Of a DNA stretch of 5,348 nucleotides, positions 1-4,403 are shown piece after piece. The DNA is from an uncultured Lachnospiraceae bacterium (lineage in GTDB: Bacteria > Bacillota > Clostridia > Lachnospirales > Lachnospiraceae). Position 1 is the first letter of the stretch, and every line of letters begins with the position of its first letter. The DNA lies in contig CADBTG010000126.1 in NCBI GenBank assembly GCA_902797475.1, positions 1 to 5,348 of the forward strand, read 5' to 3'. Position numbers and translations under genes: made by a program. The notes under the pieces were generated by a model that was not told the origin of the DNA, made no database searches, and saw only the letters and a list, made by a program, of their open reading frames with translations.

Positions 1-198
1 AAGGGATCCGTTCCTTACGATGAAGCGGATTACGGAAAGAAGCATGCGATTATGATCGGCAATGAGGGAAACGGGCTTACGGAAGAGGCCGCTTCGCTGG
101 CGGATTACCGTGTCCGCATTCCGATGGCGGGACAGGCGGAATCGCTGAATGCAGCCGTTGCGGCAGCCATTTTGATGTACGAAGCAGGAAAATGTTAG
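1..198 (+). CDS. TrmH/SpoU-family RNA 2'-O-methyltransferase, C-terminal fragment (5' end outside window)
   Basis: The frame is open from base 1 to a TAG at 196-198 and encodes the last 65 residues of a protein whose start lies off the left edge. Two hallmarks of the SpoU (SPOUT) class are visible: the IMIGNEGNGL segment (motif 2, part of the deep trefoil knot that binds S-adenosylmethionine) and IPMAGQAESLNAAVAAAI (motif 3, with the conserved SLN). Family members methylate the 2'-OH of a ribose in rRNA or tRNA in the cytoplasm. The GQAESLN form is common in the broad Gram-positive TrmH group often annotated only as RNA methyltransferase. The target-recognising N-terminus is missing, so RlmB, TrmH or another subfamily cannot be decided. 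The gene converges on plsY with a single base between the two stop codons. Confidence 0.9.
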   Translation, partial: KGSVPYDEADYGKKHAIMIGNEGNGLTEEAASLADYRVRIPMAGQAESLNAAVAAAILMYEAGKC

Positions 199-199
199 T

Positions 200-805
200 T
201 CAGTGCTTTTGGAACAACAGGGAGAAGCCCTTTTCGCCGCACTTGGCTACGAAGATCCGATAGAGGTTGGTGCGGTGCTTATAGAACATGATCAGAGCGA
301 CCGGAAGCACGATCCAAAGAGCGAGCAGTGAGGTCCGAAGAAATGCCCGAAGCGTGAAGAGCACCGTCGTCGTCAGCGTCGCCAAAACGATGTAGTCCGT
401 GATCAGCGTGATGAGGAAGATGAACAAAACCGCAAGCAGGGCGAACTTCCAGTCAAAACCGAAGAGAACACCTACGAGGGTGGCAAAGCCTTTGCCGCCC
501 TTAAATTTCAAATAGAAGGGAAACATGTGTCCGAGAATGCAGGCCGAGCCGGCAACAAGACCGAGGTACAGGTTGCCGTGCGAGATCAGAATGGTCAGGA
601 AGGTCGCAAGGATTCCCTTCAGGATATCCACGAAGCCGACAAGCAGTCCCATGCGCCATCCGAGAATGAAGGTGACGTTGGACGCGCCGGGATTTCCGGT
701 CCCGGTTTTGCGGATATTTACATGACGAAATCTGCCCACCGTGTCAGCGGTGCTGAAACAGCCGGCAAGATAACCGATTACGAATGCCAAAAGGTATTTC
801 CACAT
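200..805 (-). CDS. plsY: PlsY-family glycerol-3-phosphate acyltransferase, divergent subfamily
   Basis: PlsY is an integral membrane enzyme that moves an acyl group from acyl-phosphate to glycerol-3-phosphate, giving lysophosphatidate, the first step of phospholipid synthesis in most Gram-positives. The 201-residue product has the usual family length and several hydrophobic helices (about 3-20, 50-72, 80-97, 108-150, 160-175). Motif 2 is clear at 92-109 (GHMFPFYLKFKGGKGFAT). Motif 3 is recognisable near the C-terminus, with His177, Asn180 and Glu191. Motif 1 reads GTGNPGASNVTF (35-46): the family's usual Ser is Thr36 and the usual Arg is Phe46, which is unusual for an active PlsY. I chose the ATG at 805 because an AGGAG site lies 6 bases upstream. 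The alternative in-frame ATG at 847 lies upstream of the likely -10 box, so it would not be transcribed from this promoter. Family assignment is firm; the exact substrate is less certain because of motif 1. Confidence 0.88.
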   Translation of the reverse strand: MWKYLLAFVIGYLAGCFSTADTVGRFRHVNIRKTGTGNPGASNVTFILGWRMGLLVGFVDILKGILATFLTILISHGNLYLGLVAGSACILGHMFPFYLKFKGGKGFATLVGVLFGFDWKFALLAVLFIFLITLITDYIVLATLTTTVLFTLRAFLRTSLLALWIVLPVALIMFYKHRTNLYRIFVAKCGEKGFSLLFQKH

Positions 806-811
806 AGGAGA

Positions 812-816
812 CTCCT
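812..816 (-). promoter_or_regulatory. Ribosome binding site of plsY (decides the start codon)
   Basis: On the minus strand AGGAG is followed by a 6-base spacer and the ATG at 805-803. This fixes the start at 805 rather than at the in-frame ATG at 847, which has no such site and lies upstream of the predicted transcription start. Confidence 0.75.
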
Positions 817-835
817 GATTTCGGATGCTCCTGTT

Positions 836-864
836 ATTATAAAACATTTTTCCGTAAATGTCGA
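836..864 (-). promoter_or_regulatory. Sigma-70/SigA-type promoter of plsY
   Basis: Read on the minus strand, TCGACA (859-864, 5 of 6 matches to the -35 consensus) is separated by exactly 17 bases from a perfect TATAAT (836-841). Transcription would begin near 829, leaving a leader of about 24 bases that contains the AGGAG site. An inverted repeat (844-861) occupies the spacer and touches the -35 box, so a protein bound there would be expected to block this promoter. Confidence 0.75.
844..861. promoter_or_regulatory. Candidate operator (perfect 6-6-6 inverted repeat) between plsY and the TetR gene
   Basis: ACATTT (844-849) and AAATGT (856-861) are perfect inverted arms around a 6-base spacer. 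The 18-bp element lies between the -35 and -10 boxes of the plsY promoter and 26 bases before the start of the divergent TetR-family gene. TetR-family dimers commonly bind short palindromes in the gap beside their own gene and the divergent neighbour, so this is the natural operator candidate. A weak forward promoter (CTGATT at 815-820, 17 bases, TATAAA at 838-843) could drive the regulator gene and would also be covered at its downstream edge. The arms are short and AT-rich, so chance occurrence is possible. Confidence 0.4.
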
Positions 865-886
865 GAACGGATGAAAGGAGCCCGTC

Positions 887-1558
887 GTGGCAAGACAGCG
901 AACACCGGAAGCGGAGAGAAAAACGAGAGAATCACTGTTTTTGGCCGGAGCAAGAGCGTTCCTTCGGGACGGTTACGAGGCGACCTCGATGAAGTCGCTC
1001 GCCGAGGAGGCAGGCTGTACCACCGGAAAATACTATTGCTATTATTCCGGAAAGCCGGAGCTTTTAAAGGAGCTTCTGACCGTTTTGTTTGAGAAGAACC
1101 GTCGCGAGGCACAGCGGTTTGCGGAAAAGCGGAAGGATTCGTTCTACGGGGCGGTCGTATTTTCCGCGCTTCTGCTTGCGGGCAGCATGCAACATGAACC
1201 CCTTCGCGAAATCTGCCGGGAAGGACTTCGCCAGCCCGAGGCGGCAGCGGTTGCGGAAGAGATCTTTATGTCATTTGTCAGACAGAGAGGAGGCGCGAGT
1301 GCTTCCGATATCCTTCGTGTCAAAACGGCTGTGGAGGCCATTCCATGCTTTTTAAGAGACGAGCCGGTGATGGACGCGGGGACGCGCGGAAAGCTGTTTC
1401 TGTCGGTACTGCTTGGGATACTCGGGCGCACCGATGCCGAGAAGGCCGCGTATCTCGAGGCAGTGGAAAGCGATGCGAAGAGCATCCGTGAGAGAAGCTA
1501 TGATGTGCTGATCAAGCTTCTTGCCGGGCCGAAAAAGAAAAGTGTGAAGAAAATGTGA
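887..1558 (+). CDS. TetR/AcrR-family transcriptional regulator
   Basis: The 223-residue product has the layout of a TetR-family one-component repressor: an N-terminal DNA-binding domain and a variable helical C-terminal domain that senses a ligand and dimerises. The DNA-binding part is at residues 10-60. It starts with helix 1 (AERKTRESLFLAGARAFLRDGY), then the helix-turn-helix (TSMKSLAEEAGCTTGKYYCY, about 32-51), followed by SGKPELLKELL, which matches the usual 'F-x-x-K-E-E-L' hinge after the recognition helix. The C-terminal 160 residues resemble nothing I can name, so the inducer is unknown. The start is GTG at 887, supported by GAAAGGAG at 873-880 with a 6-base spacer. The gene is divergent from plsY, which makes plsY a plausible target along with autoregulation (inference). 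No terminator follows; its stop lies 4 bases before the CIRCE-containing palindrome of hsp20. Confidence 0.85.
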   Translation: MARQRTPEAERKTRESLFLAGARAFLRDGYEATSMKSLAEEAGCTTGKYYCYYSGKPELLKELLTVLFEKNRREAQRFAEKRKDSFYGAVVFSALLLAGSMQHEPLREICREGLRQPEAAAVAEEIFMSFVRQRGGASASDILRVKTAVEAIPCFLRDEPVMDAGTRGKLFLSVLLGILGRTDAEKAAYLEAVESDAKSIRERSYDVLIKLLAGPKKKSVKKM

Positions 1559-1562
1559 AAAG

Positions 1563-1595
1563 TTGTTAGCACTCACTTGACACGAGTGCTAACAA
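1563..1595. promoter_or_regulatory. CIRCE operator (HrcA binding site) of hsp20
   Basis: The canonical CIRCE, TTAGCACTC-N9-GAGTGCTAA, is present without a mismatch at 1566-1592. The symmetry extends three more bases on each side, giving 12-bp perfect arms (1563-1574 and 1584-1595). CIRCE is bound by the repressor HrcA, whose activity depends on GroEL, so genes behind it are induced by heat and protein misfolding. The 9-base spacer contains the -35 hexamer TTGACA (1577-1582), so bound HrcA would directly cover the promoter. No hrcA gene is in the window. Confidence 0.97.
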
Positions 1596-1605
1596 GTGGT
1601 ATAAC
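1577..1605 (+). promoter_or_regulatory. SigA-type promoter of hsp20
   Basis: A perfect -35 TTGACA (1577-1582), a 17-base spacer and a -10 TATAAC (1600-1605, 5 of 6 matches) form a strong vegetative promoter. The -35 is inside the CIRCE spacer and the right CIRCE arm fills most of the gap to the -10. Transcription would start near 1612, giving a leader of about 78 bases before the hsp20 ATG. This arrangement points to strong expression that is switched off by HrcA without stress. Confidence 0.9.
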
Positions 1606-1689
1606 ATAGTCAGAACGAAGGAAGAAAGGGCTTCCGGAGTTCCCGAATTCAATTGTAACGGCTTAGGCCGATAAAAGGAGGAATGACTT

Positions 1690-2151
1690 ATGTTGATGCC
1701 TGCTATTTTTGATGGTGATTTGTTTGATGATCTTTTTGATGACATGTTTGCTCCCGACAGAGCCGCAAGACCGCTGAAGCCTATGGAGCGGATCGGTTTT
1801 CCGGTTAACGGTTTGATGAAGACCGACGTAAAGGAAACTGCAAACGGTTATGAACTTGACATGGATCTTCCGGGATACACCAAGGACGATGTCAAAGCCG
1901 AACTGAAGAAAGGCTACCTCGTAATTCATGCTTCCAAAGAGAAGAAGGATGACGAGAAGGACAAGGAAGGCAAGTACATCCGCAGAGAGCGTTATTACGG
2001 TTCCTGCAGCAGAAGCTTCTTTGTAGGCAAGGATGTAACCGAAGAGGATATCAAGGCTAAGTTTGAAAACGGTATCCTGAAGATCAGTGTTCCGAAGAAG
2101 GAGGCTAAGCCCGAAGTGGAGGAGAAGAAGTTCATCTCCATTGACGGCTGA
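1690..2151 (+). CDS. hsp20: Hsp20/alpha-crystallin family small heat-shock protein
   Basis: This is an ATP-independent holdase chaperone that binds unfolding proteins in the cytoplasm and keeps them ready for refolding by DnaK and ClpB-type machines. The 153-residue protein has the usual length. It begins with a short N-terminal arm rich in FDD repeats (FDGDLFDDLFDDMF), typical of clostridial sHsps. The alpha-crystallin domain runs from about residue 40 to 140, with the conserved LPGYTKDDVKAEL segment and the late-domain FENGILKISVPK. The C-terminal tail ends in ISI (I-x-I), which docks onto neighbouring subunits in the oligomer. A charged Lys/Asp/Glu-rich stretch (about 76-96) is the expected loop region. 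The start at 1690 follows AAGGAGG at 1675-1681 with an 8-base spacer. The gene is monocistronic: it has its own CIRCE-controlled promoter and a strong hairpin terminator at 2190-2223. Confidence 0.96.
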   Translation: MLMPAIFDGDLFDDLFDDMFAPDRAARPLKPMERIGFPVNGLMKTDVKETANGYELDMDLPGYTKDDVKAELKKGYLVIHASKEKKDDEKDKEGKYIRRERYYGSCSRSFFVGKDVTEEDIKAKFENGILKISVPKKEAKPEVEEKKFISIDG

Positions 2152-2189
2152 CATACACCCGATTGTAACTTTACCCCCCACACAAAGTT

Positions 2190-2227
2190 AGGGAAGGGAC
2201 CGCAGCGATGCGGTCCCTTCCCTTTTA
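2190..2227 (+). terminator. Rho-independent terminator of hsp20
   Basis: A 15-bp perfect GC-rich stem (2190-2204 with 2209-2223) closes on a GCGA tetraloop and is followed by TTTT overlapping the stem base, and a second T run at 2234-2240. It lies 39 bases after the hsp20 stop. An upstream in-frame ATG of the next gene (2208) falls inside this hairpin, which argues against that longer start. Confidence 0.93.
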
Positions 2228-2250
2228 TGTGGCTTTTTTTCGGAAAACGC

Positions 2251-2279
2251 TTGCAAAAACAGCCGCCATCTGCGATGAT
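2251..2279 (+). promoter_or_regulatory. Possible promoter of the membrane-protein gene at 2346
   Basis: TTGCAA (2251-2256, 4 of 6 matches) and GATGAT (2274-2279, 4 of 6) are separated by 17 bases. They stand just after the hsp20 terminator and about 67 bases before the next start codon. Spacing and position are right, but both boxes are imperfect. A promoter is needed somewhere here because the hairpin before it should stop most hsp20 transcription. Confidence 0.35.
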
Positions 2280-2291
2280 AGATTTGTTCGT

Positions 2292-2316
2292 GACGCAGCC
2301 GGTGTCGGCCTGCGTC
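2292..2316 (+). other. Leader hairpin upstream of the membrane-protein gene
   Basis: GACGCAGCCG (2292-2301) pairs with CGG (2306-2308) and CTGCGTC (2310-2316) around a GTGT loop, leaving one bulged C at 2309. No T run follows, so it is not a standard terminator. It ends 14 bases before the ribosome binding site and could be an mRNA-stabilising or regulatory stem, or a protein-binding palindrome. Its role is unknown. Confidence 0.3.
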
Positions 2317-2329
2317 GAAAAATGATCAA

Positions 2330-2336
2330 AGAGGTG
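2330..2336 (+). promoter_or_regulatory. Ribosome binding site choosing the ATG at 2346
   Basis: AGAGGTG matches the 3' half of the consensus AGGAGGTGA and ends 9 bases before the ATG at 2346. An earlier in-frame ATG at 2322 lies before this site, and the one at 2208 lies inside the hsp20 terminator, so 2346 is the preferred start. Confidence 0.65.
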
Positions 2337-2345
2337 AAAACAATC

Positions 2346-3014
2346 ATGGGTGAGAAAAAAGGGAATCTGGTCGCAACTATTCTCGGACTGATTCTTCTGG
2401 TCGGCGCCGTAATCGCCGGCTTCTATTTCGGAGGAAAAACCGTATTCACGAAGAGCAAGGCAATTGATCTGTCGGATATCAAAAAGCTCGAAGAAGCGAA
2501 GGGGCAGTGGGTAACCGGTGAAGTCGAGGCATGTTCTGTAGAGTTTTACGAAGTAAAACATACGGTAAACTTCATTCCGACCGGCAAGGAGCATTACTAT
2601 CTTGCGGTAATGAGCGACGACAGCATCTATGTCATCCGCGCAAACAAGGGGTGGTACGAGAAGCATTTCGACGACAGGATGCTGCCGAAGGATGCTTCTG
2701 CGAAGAAACTGACAGGTTATGTGCGGAAGATTGAGTCAAAGTTCACGAAGGATATCCAGAAGGCTGTTTCCGTGACGGCAGCGAAGGAGAAACCCGTTTA
2801 TTATATCGATGTCCTGGCAATGCGTTATGGCATTTTCCTTTTGATTCTGGCAGTTATTCCGGTTCTCGTGACGATTGTTTTCTTCGTGCTGAAGAAAACC
2901 GGTCTTTTGGACATGGAGATGAATTCCACTCCCGGAAAGATTCTGATGGCACTGTTGATCATCGGCATTCTGGTATACGGCGGACTCGCGATTCACACTT
3001 TATCGATGATGTAG
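2346..3014 (+). CDS. Uncharacterised membrane protein with three predicted helices and an extracytoplasmic domain
   Basis: I do not recognise this 222-residue protein with confidence. It has a short basic N-terminus (MGEKKGN), a first membrane helix (about 8-29), a soluble part of about 130 residues (31-160), and two C-terminal helices (about 161-182 and 198-218). The helices are joined by a loop that starts KK and ends GK. By the positive-inside rule the N-terminus and the 183-197 loop are cytoplasmic and the soluble domain faces outward. That domain contains many alternating beta-like segments (WVTGEVEACSVEFYEV, HYYLAVMSDDSIYVIRA, KKLTGYVRKIES), suggesting a small beta-rich fold. There are no catalytic motifs I can point to, no lipobox and no cleavable signal peptide. 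It may belong to one of the clostridial DUF membrane families, but I cannot confirm which. The ATG at 2346 is chosen by the AGAGGTG site. It stands alone between two terminators. Confidence 0.8.
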   Translation: MGEKKGNLVATILGLILLVGAVIAGFYFGGKTVFTKSKAIDLSDIKKLEEAKGQWVTGEVEACSVEFYEVKHTVNFIPTGKEHYYLAVMSDDSIYVIRANKGWYEKHFDDRMLPKDASAKKLTGYVRKIESKFTKDIQKAVSVTAAKEKPVYYIDVLAMRYGIFLLILAVIPVLVTIVFFVLKKTGLLDMEMNSTPGKILMALLIIGILVYGGLAIHTLSMM

Positions 3015-3111
3015 CGCGGGCGTACGTCGGAACAGTGTTTGGGACATACTCACGGGAATTATCGTATGTCTTATCATCATCGGATCATTAATGCTGGTAA
3101 ATGCCATATGA
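3010..3111 (+). pseudogene. Orphan hydrophobic reading frame without a start codon, possible gene remnant
   Basis: Directly after the TAG of the preceding membrane protein, the +1 frame stays open from 3010 to a TGA at 3109-3111. Its last 24 codons (3037-3108) read as a convincing membrane helix: VWDILTG, then IIVCLIIIGSLMLV, ending NAI. No ATG, GTG or TTG with a ribosome binding site precedes the helix, so it cannot be an ordinary gene. It has some likeness to the last helix of the upstream protein (KILMALLIIGILVYGG), so it could be the tail of a decayed tandem copy. Alternatives are a C-terminal extension reached by a +1 frameshift near 3007-3012, or chance. Confidence 0.35.
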
Positions 3112-3113
3112 TC

Positions 3114-3144
3114 AAAAAATGAGAGGTGTAAGCCTCTCATTTTT
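3114..3144. terminator. Bidirectional Rho-independent terminator
   Basis: TGAGAGG (3120-3126) and CCTCTCA (3133-3139) form a stem around TGTAAG, extended by A/T pairing on each side (12 bp in total, 3115-3126 with 3133-3144). A T run follows on the plus strand (3140-3144), and the A run 3114-3119 gives six Ts on the minus strand. It therefore serves both the rightward membrane-protein transcript and the leftward polymerase gene, whose TGA (3144-3146) sits at the stem base. Confidence 0.9.
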
Positions 3145-4352
3145 CATCGTTTGCCGCCACTTGGGTCAAGGCCGGAACCGCGCTTGATGCTTCCGCGCCC
3201 GAACCGATCCAGGATGTCGTCCATCGTGCGGTCCATTTTCTGGTGCTTTTCGCGCTTCAGGTTGTCCTCGGGGAAGAGGGAAAGCTGCGTGATGCCTTCC
3301 TTCGTGACATCGCTTAAGGCAATGCCGATCAGCCGAAGCGGTGTCTTTCCGTCCCACAGTTTTCGAAGAAGCTGCTTTCCGCACTCCGTAATCTCGAGAG
3401 AGATATCGGTTGGCTCGGAAAGCTTTTTTTGATGGGAACGGGTTTTGAAATCGAGATACCGGACGGTCACCGAAATGCAGGTCGTTTTCATGCCGTCTCT
3501 TCGAAGTCTTTTCGAAACGCGGTCGACAAGCGCAACCAAAAGCTTGTCGGCGCGGTCATAATCCGTGATGTCCTCTTCCTCGGTCGTAACGATGCTGTAG
3601 CTTTTGGCGTCGCCGTAATCCTCGGTCACTTCGCTTTCGTCGATGCCGTTCGCGGACCGAATCAGAAATTCGGCGCCCTTTTCCCCCATCAGCTTTTTGA
3701 GCTCCTCCGGGTCCGCCTGCGCCAGCTCCCCGATTGTGTAAATCCCGCCGGTGTTCAGCCGCTCGGCAGAGGATTTTCCGCAATACAGAAGGTCACGCAC
3801 GGGAAGGGGCCACATTTTCCCGGGAATCTCATCGCGGAAAAGGGTATGAACCTTGTCGGGCTTCTCGAAATCGCCTGCCATTTTCGCCAGAAGCTTGTTC
3901 GGGCCGATGCCGATGTTGACCGTAAAACCGAGCGAATCCCGAATCAAATCCTTAATTTCATAAGCCGTTTTGATCGGGTCAGGATAGATGCGGCCGGTGC
4001 CGGTCATGTCAAGAAAGCATTCGTCGATGGAATACTCCTCGACTGACGGCGCGTAGTTTCGGCATATATCCTTGAAGGCCTTGGAGCACTGCTTATACCA
4101 GGTGAAATCAGGCGGTGCGACATACAGGGACGGGCACTTTCTAAGTGCCTGTGAAATCGGTTCTGCGGTCTCAATATGAAACCGTTTCGCGGGAATCGAT
4201 TTTGCCAGCACGATGCCGCTTCGCGTGCCGGATTCTCCGCCGATGACGGAAGGAATCAGACGCAGATCGGACTCGCCGTTTGCAAGCCTTTTCACGGAGG
4301 TCCAGGACAGAAAAGCACTGTTGACATCCACATGAAAGATTAAGCGATCCAT
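3144..4352 (-). CDS. dinB: Y-family DNA polymerase (DNA polymerase IV-like)
   Basis: Y-family polymerases copy past damaged bases with low fidelity and act at stalled forks bound to the sliding clamp. The 402-residue protein is complete. The palm has catalytic Asp9 in HVDVNSAF (steric-gate Phe14) and Asp110-Glu111 in YSIDECFLD. The fingers carry the SGIVLAKSIPAKRFHI segment (45-60). NIGIGPNKLLAKMAGDF (146-162) leads into the thumb with a helix-hairpin-helix-like stretch (YCGKSSAERL, 190-199), followed by the little-finger domain (about 245-350). QLSLF (356-360) is a near-ideal beta-clamp binding motif. The first block has Asn11 where E. coli DinB has its second Asp, and Ala13 before the gate Phe; this form recurs in a clostridial subgroup, so specificity may differ from classical Pol IV. 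The ATG at 4352 follows AAAGGAGG (4357-4364) with a short 4-base spacer. No LexA-like box is seen before it. Confidence 0.93.
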   Translation of the reverse strand: MDRLIFHVDVNSAFLSWTSVKRLANGESDLRLIPSVIGGESGTRSGIVLAKSIPAKRFHIETAEPISQALRKCPSLYVAPPDFTWYKQCSKAFKDICRNYAPSVEEYSIDECFLDMTGTGRIYPDPIKTAYEIKDLIRDSLGFTVNIGIGPNKLLAKMAGDFEKPDKVHTLFRDEIPGKMWPLPVRDLLYCGKSSAERLNTGGIYTIGELAQADPEELKKLMGEKGAEFLIRSANGIDESEVTEDYGDAKSYSIVTTEEEDITDYDRADKLLVALVDRVSKRLRRDGMKTTCISVTVRYLDFKTRSHQKKLSEPTDISLEITECGKQLLRKLWDGKTPLRLIGIALSDVTKEGITQLSLFPEDNLKREKHQKMDRTMDDILDRFGRGSIKRGSGLDPSGGKR

Positions 4353-4370
4353 AGAACCTCCTTTCCCTGT

Positions 4371-4397
4371 AAAAGAAGCGCCGGGACAACCCGGCGC
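4371..4397 (-). terminator. Rho-independent terminator after trkH
   Basis: On the minus strand GCGCCGGG (4390-4397) and CCCGGCGC (4378-4385) form an 8-bp GC-only stem with a TTGT loop, followed by TTCTTTT (4371-4377). It begins 6 bases after the trkH stop and ends 18 bases before the dinB start codon. The plus strand also has a T-rich run after the stem (4399-4405), but no rightward gene reaches it. Confidence 0.85.
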
Positions 4398-4403
4398 CTT
4401 TTC

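Noticed and set aside
180..230. Terminator between the converging methyltransferase and plsY genes
   Set aside because: Only a 4-bp GTTC/GAAC pairing is present (198-201 with 212-215), too weak to support a terminator.
806..847. Longer plsY start at the ATG at 847
   Set aside because: That codon lies upstream of the -10 box of the best promoter, has no ribosome binding site, and adds residues that family members lack.
525..874. Two plus-strand open frames (66 and 115 residues) opposite plsY
   Set aside because: They lie antisense to a clear membrane enzyme gene, have no ribosome binding site, and read as low-complexity charged sequence without family features.
1612..1689. RNA thermometer in the hsp20 leader
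   Set aside because: I looked for a fourU or ROSE-like stem masking AAGGAGG. Only 4-5 bp pairings (for example CGGC/GCCG at 1659-1670 and GGAAG/CTTCC at 1620-1635) were found and none covers the ribosome binding site. CIRCE already explains heat control.
2208..2345. Longer starts (2208 and 2322) for the unknown membrane protein
   Set aside because: The first is inside the hsp20 terminator and the second precedes the AGAGGTG site that fits the ATG at 2346.
1995..2666. A 223-residue minus-strand open frame across hsp20, its terminator and the next gene
   Set aside because: It crosses a strong terminator and the ends of two well-supported plus-strand genes, has no ribosome binding site, and resembles no protein family.
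3429..4046. A 205-residue plus-strand open frame opposite the Y-family polymerase
   Set aside because: It is the antisense shadow of a well-conserved gene with GC-rich codons. There is no start signal and no recognisable domain.
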